A stretch of DNA of 64,000 nucleotides from Hippophae tibetana (taxonomy: Eukaryota; Streptophyta; Magnoliopsida; Rosales; Elaeagnaceae): positions 58,886,843-58,950,842 of the forward strand of contig CM072810.1 of NCBI GenBank assembly GCA_037013495.1. The letters run 5' to 3'. Below, piece after piece: positions 35,066-46,139 of the stretch. How positions within the stretch are numbered: position 1 is the stretch's first letter; each line of letters begins with the position of its first letter. The notes beneath the pieces were generated by a model, which searched no databases, had not been told where the DNA came from, and was given only the letters and a program-made list of their open reading frames with translations. The position numbers and the translations under genes are program-made.

Positions 35066-36424
35066 TTAACGTTCATAAATAATAGAAAAAACAAAAACAA
35101 AAAAAATTCAAATTTGAAATTTCCTAATAAATAAAAAAATTAATAATTTTAAATTTTAAATAATAATAATTATAGTGTTAATAGTAAAATAATTTTGCAA
35201 TTTAAAATTTGAAGTAAAAAAAACTTAAATAAATTTTAAATAAAATAAATAATTATTTTTAATTATTTTCTTAAAAAAATAAAAAACAAATTATATAAAT
35301 AATAAAATCAAAAAATTAAAAAATTAAAAAAAATTAAAACTTAATTTTTAATTTTCATTTAATTTTAAGTTGTTTATTTAATTTAATAAAAAAATATGAA
35401 TAAAAAAAATTTCAATTTTTTTTTTCTTTTACCTTTTCAATTTTATTTTTATTTATTTTGTTTTTTGATTAATTGTTTTTTCTTTAACTATGTTTTATCT
35501 TAATTTTTATTTAAATTAATGAACTTAGATTTTTACTTAATTTAACTTAATTAACTTAGATTTTCATTAACTTAATAAACTTAAATTTTTACTTAACTTA
35601 ACTTAATTTTAATAACATGAAAAGTAAAGATCTAAAAGAGTTCTGTTTAGGAGACTAGTTCGTGGAAGCCTTTATGATAATAGACTTTCCTCGGAATGTT
35701 GCTCTGTCTAGGAGGATGGTTTTTAAGGAGTCTTTGCCCCAACATTCTTTCCTGAGAGCACTATTAGTTAATACTGATTTTGTTATTTTAACTTAGATAT
35801 TATACTTAAAAACAAAAAAACAAAAAAAAATTCTGAAACTATCTCCAAAATTTTAAAGTTTTAATCATAATCTAAGGAGTTAGTTGCTTTGTTTGATCTA
35901 GGTACAATTGTGTTTTAATGCCTTAATTATTTGATTTGCACCTAGATGTGGGTTATCTAAAACCCTCAAGCATGCCCTTAGTTTTAAGTACAAAAAAATT
36001 TGAAAATCAATAGGGCATTACTCAAAAAGTATAGGTAGACAACCTTGTCTTACCTATAGGTTTGATTGACTCAATGATGTGGGGCATTGAGTTTACTTAA
36101 AATGAAATCCCCAAGTTATGTCTTGTTATGACGTTAAACTAAACGTTGGATGGGAGGCAACCCATCATTTTAGGTAATTTTATTTTATTTGTTTTATTTA
36201 TTTACTTTCTATTGTTTATTTTAATTTAATTACATGTGAATAATTTTAAAAATTGTTAAAACTAAAAATATTTGTTGAGATGTTAGAAGTTCACAGCGAT
36301 CTGTCTGTGTGAACTTTATTGATAAATATGATGGATGCACATGCATTTCTCCATTACTACTTGCACATTCTAAGGAAATATGTAATCTTTCTTCTCTTTT
36401 CTTTTTATCTTTAATTTATAATTG

Positions 36425-36444
36425 TTACATTGAGGACAATGTAA
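36425..36444 (+). other. Conserved hairpin in element B
   Basis: TTACATTG-AGGA-CAATGTAA: 8-bp perfect stem. The outer two base pairs differ from those in A1/A2 (AC..GT) yet remain paired. Confidence 0.75.
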
Positions 36445-37577
36445 GTTCTAGGTTGGGGGTGGTGAAAAGTTATCATGCTTAAAAAATATTTAAAAATTTT
36501 AAAAACAAAAAAAATAATAATTTTTTTTATTTTATGTTCACATTTTCATTTTTATTGTGTTTGGTTTTATTTTATTTGTGTGATTTAGTAATTTTTGTAA
36601 TTTTAGAATTAGTTTTAAAAATATATATATTCTCACAAAAATTTATCATTTTTTTAAATCAAATTTAAGAAAAGAGTTAAGTTTTTTGTACTGTTAGATT
36701 AATTTTTGAAAACATATTATGAAATATTTTGTAATTGTTTTTGGTAATTAGTCAGTTTTTGTCATAACTAGTATTTCTTGATAAGATTTGGAAATTATAT
36801 TAAACACAAAATCAATGTTTATGAATTTTTTTTTAGTGGAGACTACCTTTGTGAGATATAATTTGAGCCTAATTTCCTTTTATTTAGAGTGAAATATATA
36901 TTTTTTCTACTCCAAACACATTTCTTATTTCTTCAATTTTTTAGTTGATCTCTATAGGTATTAGCATTGAATGTATGAATTTTTTCTCATCTTAATAGAG
37001 TGTCGTATATTTTTATTTTATATTTTTGCTTAGATTAAATGATTTGAGTAGAAATTGATAGTATATGATTTTATCTCATTCATGCATGACTGCTACAAAA
37101 AATAAAGAGATATATTTGGGGTTACCTAAACCAAAATCAAACAGAAAAGCCACAAAATTAAGCACTCACCAAAATCCTAAAAAAATGTACAATATATACA
37201 TGGGTTGACTCTCTAAAAATATATATATTAAAAAAAATCTTCAGAAAAAAATAGAGAGATAAAGAATATATAGTATAATATACATACTATGACCCACATT
37301 GCCTACAAAGTTGTGAGTAAAGGCTAATTACAAAAGAAAGATATAGGAAGTAATTCCCTAAAAATTCATTGCACTTTCTTCATTTATTAAAGGCATATAT
37401 CTTGAAATTTTTGCTTAATGAGTTTGATTTATGCATGAAAATAATTTTTATATATGATATCTTTATAATTTATACATTTGATTCCTTCCATGAGATCAAC
37501 GACAAAATAACGCTTTGAGCCTTTATTATTTATACATATGCGAACATATTAGTTCATTTCTATACATCAACTTTTTC

Positions 37578-37771
37578 GCATATAAATTAGTATGAGTGTT
37601 TGAACCTATAGGATTCAGTGTTTTGAGAGTATTGACTAGTGAGGAATAGAGTCGAAGCGAATTCAGATTCTAGACACTGAATCCTATGGGTTCAAACACG
37701 CATACTAATTTATATGCGAGTATTGACTAGTGAGGAATAGAGTCGAAGCGAATTTGGATTCTAGACACTGA
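37578..37771 (+). repeat. 43-bp inverted repeat overlapped by 54-bp direct repeat
   Basis: Arms 37578-37620 and 37675-37717 are reverse complements with only about two mismatches, around a 54-bp spacer. A 54-bp sequence starting GAGTATTGACTAGTGAGG occurs at 37627-37680 and again, with two substitutions, at 37718-37771. The arrangement suggests a template-switch or inverted-duplication event inside element B. Confidence 0.9.
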
Positions 37772-38210
37772 AATTGGATGAAATTAAATTGATATATTTT
37801 TGACTAATTATTATAATAAATCGTGATTGTTTAAAGAGATTAAAATAACTTATGCTTGAGATTTTAATTATGATCTTAAAGGAGATTAAAAAGTATGAGA
37901 CATTTTTGTGATATGTTGTTTTCTTTTATTCTTAAAAGTTAATTTTTGATTTTGTTGTAATTTTAGTTTTTAGGTTGATTGTTTTTATTATTTCTTTTAA
38001 TTTTTACATTTAGTTCAATGTTTGTGGGTATCATTACTGAAAACCCTCACGAGACTCAAACTCGTCCACTAGGGAAACCTAGGGATTTAAAGGTTGTTGC
38101 ATAGGCTAAATGCAACCGTGCCAATCCACCGAAGTGAAATAGGATAGTTTAATTTTTAGTTTTTATCACTTCTCTTGCTAAGGGACTAGCAAGAAGCTGG
38201 TTAGAGGTTG

Positions 38211-40067
38211 TGATAAGTGCTCAAAAAACACTAAAATTGCCATGATTTTATGCACATTAATTGATTAAATATATATATATATATATATGATTTTATAATA
38301 TATTTATATAAATTTGTCTTTTCAGAATCACGGGTATTTTTATTGTTTTTCAGGTATTTTCGCTTAAAAACGTAACTTAAAGACTTAAAGAGGAAAACTG
38401 GAGGCAATACATCACAAATATATTCAAAAATAAATGACAAAAAGTCAAAAAATATGGAAAAATTGGACAAAATGGGTCAAAAAGGTCAAAAATGTCAAAA
38501 AGGAGGAAATCGCGCACACAGCCGCCCAACCACGCCGGTTAACACGCCCAGTCGCGTCGAGCAGCCACGCGCAGCGTGCAATTGCGCCCATCAGTGCCCG
38601 GTCCCGCGTGTGCCTGCTATCCTGTCCATGCGTCTTTATGCACGCCCCTGCTCCAGTCTGTGCCCGCCGCTACCCATCTGTGTCCTAATCCGCACGCGCC
38701 ACCTACCCACTGATGTCAGCTGACATCATCTTTACCTACTATATGTTTCCTCCATTTTTAATCATTTTTTCACCCACTTTTTATTCATTTCCTCACCTAT
38801 AAATACCCTCATTCTCTTCATAACTAAACACACCTCAAAACACATATTCTCTTCTCTTTCTTTCTCTCATTTCTTAGTTTTTTCTTAGTTTTTTTAGTTT
38901 TTAGCTTTTTTTAGTTTTAGAGTTCTTCTCTTTTTGAGAAGAACTAGTTATGTTTTTGTAATTTATTTGTTTTTCGATTCAATAAATGGGAGTGCAAATT
39001 CCGTTTTGAGGTTTTCCAACAACCGAAATAGCATAAAAGTACTGTAAGGATTTTATTTTCTTTACAGTTATTTTTTATGTTTTATTCTTACATGTTATAT
39101 TTAATTTGTCTGTGATTAAATTTAACTTTGCTGGCTGTTTGTAAACATGATATAATAATAACGTTGTTATGCTTGCGAAATATTAAATAGGTAAAAATCT
39201 CTAAAATGAATTAATTTTATTTTTATTCAAGATTTTATATTAAGAATATTAGAGAGAAATATATTATTTTTCATTACAAACTTAAATCTGAAAATTAGCT
39301 TTTAAGGTTTAGTTATTCGGTCTGATTTAGAGTAGTGCTCTTTTATTTGTTGGTACAATCGTTCGGTAGTTAGAGTGAAAATCTATTTCAAAAGTTTTTA
39401 TAAGAATTATTATCTGAAAATGTATTGATAACATGTTTTAAGTAGTGGTTTTAAAACTTGAAAGTTAGTACTCGGATAACTAAATTCTTAGGTTTAATTT
39501 GGACACCTTGAATAAAGTTTAAACTATCTAACCCCACCAAAGAGGACATTTAAATGGTTCATTTTCAATCTCTTAGAAAAATGAATTAATTTAATTAACC
39601 AAATTAGTTATCAACCCCACCCATAGTGTTAATTGATTTGTTTAGTTAACAAATAATATCTAACCCCACCAAAAGTGGTATTCATATAAAAAAGAGAGAA
39701 TCAATAAATATCAATTTATATCTTTAATAACCTAAATAATATGAGCAAGCATAATTAACTTAGTTATTATATCCATAAATACTCCATTATTATAAATGAT
39801 AAAATTTGCATAAATGTTTATTGAATCTGTATCTATGTTTATTAGATTAGAAACACAAAAATTCAAATATCGTGACAGGATGTTTAGGATTTAATTTCGT
39901 TTTTAAAATTTTGAATAATAAATTAAAAACCATATACATTCCTTCCTTAGATCAACATTGGGAGTATACTTATCATTTTCTATGAAATGATTTGTGTACT
40001 TGCGAGAGTTTTATAAATATAAAATCAAAGTATTGGGATGATTAGCGATGCTAGTTTTTGCTCATCA
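38211..40067 (+). repeat. Element B 3' LTR
   Basis: 1857 bp starting TGATAAGTGCTC after a weak purine-rich tract (38191-38210) and ending GCTCATCA. A TATA-like CTATAAATACCC lies at about 38798. The GC-rich section (about 38510-38710) is non-coding despite long open frames. Confidence 0.85.
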
Positions 40068-41329
40068 ATTATCAATGATTTGTGTGCCGTATGTTGGCTT
40101 CGATTGATTGAGGGTACGACACTTGTTGAATTTTGATTGAGTGTTGAGGTGTTTATTAAGTACATTCGCTAGTGTTTCTCTAAAATTTATATTTATAATT
40201 TTTAACATAAAATACCTCGTTTATTATGTAAAAATAAATAAACATCAATTTATAAGGACATTGATAACTCTATATTCATAGAGTTAGGAGTAACTACTCT
40301 AACCATTTTTATCGTCGTCGTTTTGACTAATTATCAGTATTCAACTCTACGTTCAATGTCGATCCTATCAATACTCTTTCCTATATTGCATCCCGAGTCA
40401 TCCTTAATTTGATTAGTTTCTATAAGACCCTAAATACCTAAGTTTCCATAAAATAATTTTTAAGATTCATTGACAAATTGATTAGGAATTGATGATTTGG
40501 GAGTGTGGATTGACAAGGAAGAAGAAGCATTGGATTTGTTGTATCGAATATCACAATTATGTTCAACCAACCTAGCCAAACACCACAAATATGTTTAGTC
40601 AATCTAGTTGAACATTTTGTAATCGTCCAGACTTGGTTTGTTGAACATAAATCAATTAATGAAAAAAAGTATTAAGAACAATTCAAATGAAAGTGAATAT
40701 CTCTTTTGATTTTTATTCTTGCTTCAACATTTGAAGTGACTAAGTTTTACATTTTTAAGTAGGAGTTATAATAGTTAAATGATTAGATGATTTGGGATAA
40801 TGTTGGAGGTTAAAGTGGTGGTGGCTGCAACCATATATAATATTATTGGATTTTAGACTTAGGTCCAAACGGATTACTTGAATTCTCTCTTAAAGAGGCC
40901 TTTTTCACCTTGAGGAAAGTGGTGTACACCTAAGGTGCACAAGAAAAACCCTAAACCAACCCCAAGAAACAATAAAGCATATTATCTAAAACTTTTTTAT
41001 TTGAAAAGAAAATCAAAAAACTATGGATGATGATGGAAAACTATCAAAGTAGTTAATGTTTTTGTCTTTAAATAAAATGTTCTGGATAGAATACAAGACA
41101 TAGGAAAAACATAAGAAACAAAGAAAAAGTACTAATACTCTTCGGTATTAGATTTTTTTCTTTTGATTTTATTGGAATTTTATATACATAAAATATGTAA
41201 ACTATCTTACTCTTTTATTCTACGAAAACACTATCTTAAATGTTCCTGAGATTTGACATATTTTTAATTATGTCCCTAAGATTTATAAAATATCAAAAAT
41301 GTTTTTTATGTTTTAATGGTGTTAATTTG
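40068..41329. other. AT-rich intergenic stretch, nothing recognised
   Basis: 1.26 kb between element B and pararetrovirus copy B. There is a short TGATAACTCTA...TAGAGTTA hairpin at about 40262-40287, otherwise no ORF, repeat or RNA gene I can support. Confidence 0.5.
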
Positions 41330-41656
41330 TCATCTATTACTATTGAGTTTACTATTCTTAGGTTTTGATACCAATTTTTGTGAATCGATATAATTTTTAA
41401 TCGGGGTTGATATTGACCTAGTTAATGGTTTTTGTCTATTTATTAAAGGTAATAATTTATCTAAAAAACTTATTAGTTTTCTGTATAAGTCTAATTTTCT
41501 TCTATATTCATTACAATTGCATAGTATATTATGTTCTTCATTATGTTGGTTTCTTAATTCTAATCCTGAATTTATTAATTTTTTTAAATTAAAAATTACT
41601 CTTTCATTTGTTAAATCTAATAGTTCTAATTTATGTACTAATGATTCAATGTTCAT
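41330..41656 (-). CDS. Caulimovirid small ORF 2 (ORF Ib-like), intact
   Basis: Uninterrupted 108-codon frame starting MNIESLVHKLEL, rich in Leu/Lys/Asn, with a CNCNEYRRK patch and a basic C-terminal tail. It begins 19 bp after the preceding small ORF. The primer-binding site overlaps its last codons (about residues 95-99). No domain recognised; position and overlap with the primer-binding site resemble ORF Ib of soymoviruses. It is likely not expressed from a host promoter; intactness may be chance or recent integration. Confidence 0.55.
   Translation of the reverse strand: MNIESLVHKLELLDLTNERVIFNLKKLINSGLELRNQHNEEHNILCNCNEYRRKLDLYRKLISFLDKLLPLINRQKPLTRSISTPIKNYIDSQKLVSKPKNSKLNSNR
41361..41374 (-). 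other. Caulimovirid primer-binding site (initiator tRNA-Met)
   Basis: The minus strand reads TTGGTATCAAAACC. TGGTATCA is the invariant core of the initiator tRNA-Met site used by pararetroviruses; two later positions differ from TGGTATCAGAGCC. It lies inside the small ORF at 41330-41656 and 31 bp from the end of recognisable viral sequence. Confidence 0.75.
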
Positions 41657-41675
41657 AGAGTATTATCTTGATAAA

Positions 41676-42080
41676 TCATATGCGTTGAATGTATATCATT
41701 TTGTCATATTCGTAATATACAAGTAGGTTTTTCTTGTGTACATAAGTGTATTTATAATCTTTAAAGAAGTAATATCCAAACATTATGTTGTTGAATTCTT
41801 CTTCCTCTATTCTCACATATTTTTGACTAAAATAGTATTTTAATATCCTTGAAACAAGATAGTCTATGATGCTTGTAATAGCTTTAATATAATCTGTATA
41901 GATATCTAATAAGTTGTTAAATCTTTTAAAAGTTTCAAGACAAGTTTCATAATCTTCATTTTTAAAATATTCATTTAAATGATAGAGACAACCTTTATCA
42001 AATGTTTCTAATAGAATTAGATTTTTATCTTTGATTTCCATTGGAATTATTAGTTGTTTATTTCTAAAAAAAAATTCCAT
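41676..42080 (-). CDS. Caulimovirid small ORF 1 (ORF Ia-like), intact
   Basis: Uninterrupted 134-codon frame starting MEFFFRNKQ at 42080, rich in Tyr, Phe, Lys and acidic residues, with a YCLETFKRF-like helix region and DYLVSRILKYYF. No known domain. It is the first long ORF after the viral TATA box and poly(A) signal, directly followed by small ORF 2, an arrangement like ORFs Ia/Ib of soymoviruses. Function unknown. Confidence 0.55.
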   Translation of the reverse strand: MEFFFRNKQLIIPMEIKDKNLILLETFDKGCLYHLNEYFKNEDYETCLETFKRFNNLLDIYTDYIKAITSIIDYLVSRILKYYFSQKYVRIEEEEFNNIMFGYYFFKDYKYTYVHKKNLLVYYEYDKMIYIQRI

Positions 42081-42344
42081 TTTCCTATTTTAGCAATATT
42101 ATGTCTTATTGTAAACAAATATTTAAACATTCAAGATTCTTAACTAGCTTAAATTTATAATTATTATACCTGAATTTGATGGGTCCACCACGGTCTTCCC
42201 TTATGTTCGTCTTCTTTTGTTACACCTATTATGTTTCAACTTTGCTCAAACCTCAACGCCCTCCTGGAAATGGTGAGCCTTCTACATCAGTACATAAATG
42301 GTGTCCAATAGTTGACTTGCTAAATAAGAGTAACTGAATTTCAT

Positions 42345-42350
42345 TTTATT
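42345..42350 (-). terminator. Caulimovirid polyadenylation signal
   Basis: AATAAA on the minus strand about 200 nt downstream of the TATA box. This spacing fits a pararetroviral terminal redundancy, where the signal is passed on the first round and used on the second. Confidence 0.6.
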
Positions 42351-42546
42351 CATAGAATAATAATTATTACACCTTAAGGCCAACTAAGAACCTTGAAAGG
42401 GGTGCTTAGCCGCTCATAATTACTGGGTATAACATTATTGGTTTTTAGATTTCTAGATAGAGAGGTTTTCTACGCTAGAGTGTTTCAGAGTAGAGAGCAT
42501 TGGATTTCTGTGTATTCGTGTATGTTTTGAAATGATAATAAGGGTT

Positions 42547-42556
42547 CCTTTTATAG
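42547..42556 (-). promoter_or_regulatory. Caulimovirid full-length transcript TATA box
   Basis: CTATAAAAGG on the minus strand in the intergenic region after the last viral ORF. The leader begins with an AC-rich, TCTCT-containing stretch, as is common for caulimovirid transcripts. Confidence 0.65.
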
Positions 42557-42733
42557 AATAAGGAATCCCTATTTACAAGACTAAAATTATTATTTTACCC
42601 TTGCTTTAATAATTCATCTGTTTTTCTACTTTAAAGGATAGCCATTACTTTTTTCCTTGGCACATGTTGTCGACTAAGATGTGGGGTCTACATCTTTATT
42701 TATTTTGTAGTCTTCTACTGACAATTTCTTTTC

Positions 42734-43188
42734 TTATTTTTCTTTGTCATTTTTTGCCGACAGTTCCTTTGATGACGTTAATGATGATGCATCTTCATCT
42801 TCTTGGTCTTTGATGCAGAGAATGAATTTGTGGTCTTTGGTGGATTTTCTAGCATAGAAGCAGAATACCTTCCTTGTTTCTTGAACAATTTCTAGGTTGT
42901 TGCAATTAAAATTGGTTTCATATTTGGTGATTTTTTCACCATCTTCTTCTGACAGAGCCATGCTACTATAGGAAATAATGATGACTTTAATAGTTGAATA
43001 ATTTACTTTAATCTCACTAGAATTGTCAATCTTCCTGAGTTCATAGTAAATTTGGCTTAGCATTTAACCTTTTAATACACAAAGTTCTTGTGTGTTGAAT
43101 TACTTTTGTGGAATTGCCCTTGGTTTTGGAACTTCTCTGTTTGTGTTCGAAATCCCTATCTTGATGAAGTGATACAGACTAATACTTT
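42734..43188 (-). pseudogene. Caulimovirid coding stretch downstream of transactivator
   Basis: 109 open codons from 43063 beginning MLSQIYYELRK, followed by a VNYS strand, a segment with FCFYARKSTKDHK and an acidic/Ser-rich tail. It aligns with copy A at about 3210-3480. It may be the C-terminal part of the transactivator; the solo LTR at 43189 separates it from the rest. Confidence 0.5.
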
Positions 43189-45190
43189 TGATAACTTTAT
43201 TTTATATAGTTATTTTCATCTATTTTATTAACTATAATTGCTACGTTTTTAATGTTTTTAGTTAATTTTAGTTTAATAAATTAGTATTTACTGTTTTTTA
43301 TATATTTTAATAAAATTAAATAATTTGTATCGAAAAACTTAATTAATTGCAAATTTATGTCTAAAAATATAATTTCAAATAATAGAGTTCTTAATTACAA
43401 TTTATAAAAGTCAAAAATATAATTTAAATTTAAATCGGGCTTAATTTTAATTATTAAAAGTTTAAAATTTAAATTTAAATTAGAAAAGGGCTAAACTGTA
43501 ATTAAAGAAAGTTGAAAATATAATTTGAAATATATTTATGGGTGAAAATGCAATTAATAAAAGTTAATTTCTACGCAGGAGAGAAGAAGCCACGCGCCCT
43601 AGTCCAAGCGCGCAACGTGGACCGTCCGATCAAAACAGAAACGGTTGAGATTCGCGCGTGCAGATCACGCCCGACCAAATCGCGTGGGAGCAGATTCTAT
43701 TTCACGCGGCTCGGTGTGCCAGTGGAGCCCACCTACCGCGCAGGCCGGCGTGCAGGGTGGGACCCACGTATCGGTTACGCGTATGCCAAAGGTTGTATTC
43801 GCGTGCAGCTGAACCACGTGCAATCGTTCCCTCCAGCCAATTAAAGTCTTCCACGTGTCCCACTTTCCCCTTGAACGAATCATCAGCGGACGCGTGGCAC
43901 ATTTTGGTGAACGCAAAAGCGCTAAATCTCGCACGCGTTCCAGCCGTTGCCACACGTTTCGCACGCCCCAATTCCGTGCGACAATTTCTGCATGCGCCCA
44001 TTTCCTTCAACAAATGAGGTGCTGCCACGTGTCCCACTATTTGTTTCAGCGAATCAGATCGCGACACGTGGCAGCGTGGAATGAATATAAAAACAAAAAT
44101 GCGCAGCTCTCTACACTCACATTAGCCACGTTTTCGATTCCATTTTCGATACATTTTTGTCCCCCACTCGTAATTTTAAATTAATTTCTCCATCATTAGT
44201 TGTCTCCCGCGTGTATAAAAAAATATTTTTAAATGTATTTTTTTTTAGAAATTTAATGTTATAAATAGGAGATAAGATGATAGAGTTTGGGAGTTTTTTT
44301 TTAGTTTTAGTTTTAGAGAGTTTTAAGAGTTTTTGGGAAGTTTTGGAGTGTTTAGTTTTGATATTATTTTGTGTTCGGTTTTGGACTACAGAACACGCAG
44401 AAGCCATTTTTTGGCTTTTGTTGTGTTCTGCGTGTGCCAAATATTATGTTTTAATTTTCCTTCTTCTTCATCTTATTTTTCTGAATCTGTTGTAATTTTT
44501 ATTTTAATTTTATGAAGTAATTTAATTTTTCTAGGGTTGCATTTAATCTAAATTTATGATGCTTTTATTTTAATTATTTTTGATAAATTTATAAGACGTT
44601 CGATTTGTTCGTTCTATTTTGTGCTTAATGCTTTTTGATTATTTACAAATCTTATCAAAATGATCTGTGGCACATAAATAAACTTGGAAGAGACATTTGT
44701 GTGTATATTGCTCGTAAATAGAATGACATGTATGATGAAGGATAGGAATATACCCTAATTGTATGTGTGGCCATTTGAAAACTTAGAACGTAATGAATCT
44801 TGGTGAATTTAATTCTCATAGGAATATAGTGAATTAATTTAACGAGGTGTGTTTGTACGGAGCTCGGAAGAGATGTATGAATAAAATTAGAAGTTTTTGG
44901 TTGACAAATTAAATGTACTAAAAAATATAAATCAAAAGAAAATAATATGATTTGAGTTGATTAATTTGGTGAAAAATTGCAATCCTAGATTTCTTTTATT
45001 TTGTTTTTAAACTCTTTTCTTACATTTGTTCGAATCAATGATCGTTTTGAATAAAATCAGAGAGATATAATTTTAGTACTCAACAAACTGTAGTAACAAA
45101 TCTCTGTGGGAACGATAACTTACTTATCAAATTTTATTACTTGTGACCGTGTATGCTTGCACGTTTTTATGTGTTGTAAAACACACAACA
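43189..45190 (+). mobile_element. Solo LTR of gypsy family A (A3) in copy B
   Basis: 2002 bp, TGATAACTTT at 43189 to CACACAACA at 45190. Flanks ACTTT (43184-43188) and AGTTT (45191-45195) match at four of five positions. Removing the LTR and one flank restores the viral frame at this point by comparison with copy A, so these are the true ends. No primer-binding site follows, so this is a solo LTR. It shares the GC-rich G-box-dense section (about 43560-44110) and the AT-rich remainder with A1 and A2. TATA-like TATAAATAGGAG at about 44260. Confidence 0.85.
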
Positions 45191-46130
45191 AGTTTATCAC
45201 CTACTTTAATTTTTCTTTTGAAATTCTTGATTGCTCTTTTAAAATTTTCTGGGAAATAATTTAACTCACCTAAATTAATTCCTAGATATATATTTTCTAT
45301 TAGTCCTGCATGAAATTCTTTATACACAAATATTTGATCAGTTCCTTCCAATAATTGAAGTTACTTCCTGTAGGAAATTCCTTGTCTGTAATATAGAATT
45401 TCATATTTTCAATACGTTCTTGGGTATATTTTATGGTCAAACTATAGAGACATAATCATTCTGGTTTGGTGAGGTTTCTATATTGGTCTTTTTCATCTTC
45501 AATGATTGGAGTAGTTTTAGGAGATGTCTCACTGAATAGTACTAAATGCTTTACTATTTTTGATGTCTCTAGAGGAGATGTTTCTCTAAATAGCACTAAA
45601 GGCTTTTCTATCTTTCCAAGATTTGTAAATCTGCTTGGAGCTATTGGTTGTTGTTGTAGTGCTACAGAATAATTTCTTACTATCTTCTCTATAGTTATTA
45701 GTTTTGGTATTTTGTAGTTGGCATAACTACCTTCAGCTTCTATTCTATTGATGAAGGCTCTATGAGTTACTCCACTAATTCCTAGAATAGATTTGTTAGC
45801 TTCTGCCTAGTTGTTATAAATTCCTAGTTTTGGGAAATTATATACCACATAAAATTTTTCATGTTCTTCTTTTTCTACCTCATCTGCCCAATTGAGCTTT
45901 ATGATTTTAGAATTTTTTTTCTGAATTGTTAGGTTCTTCCTTTGTCAATGAAGGTTCTTCGTTTGAGCTTCTGATCTCTAGAGGTTGTTTTGAACAATTA
46001 AGGTCTTCTTGTTTCTTTCTTGTCTCCATAAAAGATTTCTCGAGATGTATTAGCTTGAGTTATTCCTATAGGATTTTTATCTGCTTTTCCTTTATCTTGA
46101 CTTTGATATCAAGATGTTCCATTCCTGAAA
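45191..46130 (-). pseudogene. Caulimovirid transactivator/viroplasmin remnant (copy B)
   Basis: The minus strand has FYVVYNFPKLGIYNN at about 45850, followed by AEANKSILGISGVTHRAF and NRIEAEG, the viroplasmin-domain pattern of caulimovirus ORF VI proteins. At 45351-45191 comes the open C-terminal part EGTDQIFVYKEF, then LNYFPENFKRAIKNF. In between are low-complexity Ser/Thr segments and stops. The solo LTR A3 interrupts the gene right after a VGDK block. Confidence 0.68.
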
Positions 46131-46139
46131 GCATAAAAA

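Larger units (their letters stand above)
33086..40067 (+). mobile_element. Large non-coding LTR element B (LARD-like)
   Basis: Plus-strand element with a 5'-truncated 5' LTR (33086-34700), primer-binding site, 3.5 kb internal region and a full 3' LTR (38211-40067). The internal part is extremely AT-rich with no ORF of note. Near 36135-36165 it carries AACGTTGGATGGGAGGCAAC, then a TTACATTGAGGACAATGTAA hairpin and a GGTTGGGGGTGGTG tract, the non-coding landmarks found downstream of pol in Athila/Tat elements. It is therefore a non-autonomous derivative whose coding part is gone. The LTRs are very similar over 1.6 kb with scattered substitutions and small indels. Confidence 0.82.

Noticed and set aside
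38434..38723. Two overlapping 84-89 codon frames
   Set aside because: They lie in the GC-rich part of element B's 3' LTR; the corresponding 5' LTR sequence (33150-33350) does not conserve the frames.
43542..44184. Overlapping open frames on both strands rich in Arg, Pro and Cys
   Set aside because: They fall in the GC-rich part of the family A LTR and equivalents in A1 and A2 are broken differently. No start or codon-bias logic; non-coding LTR.
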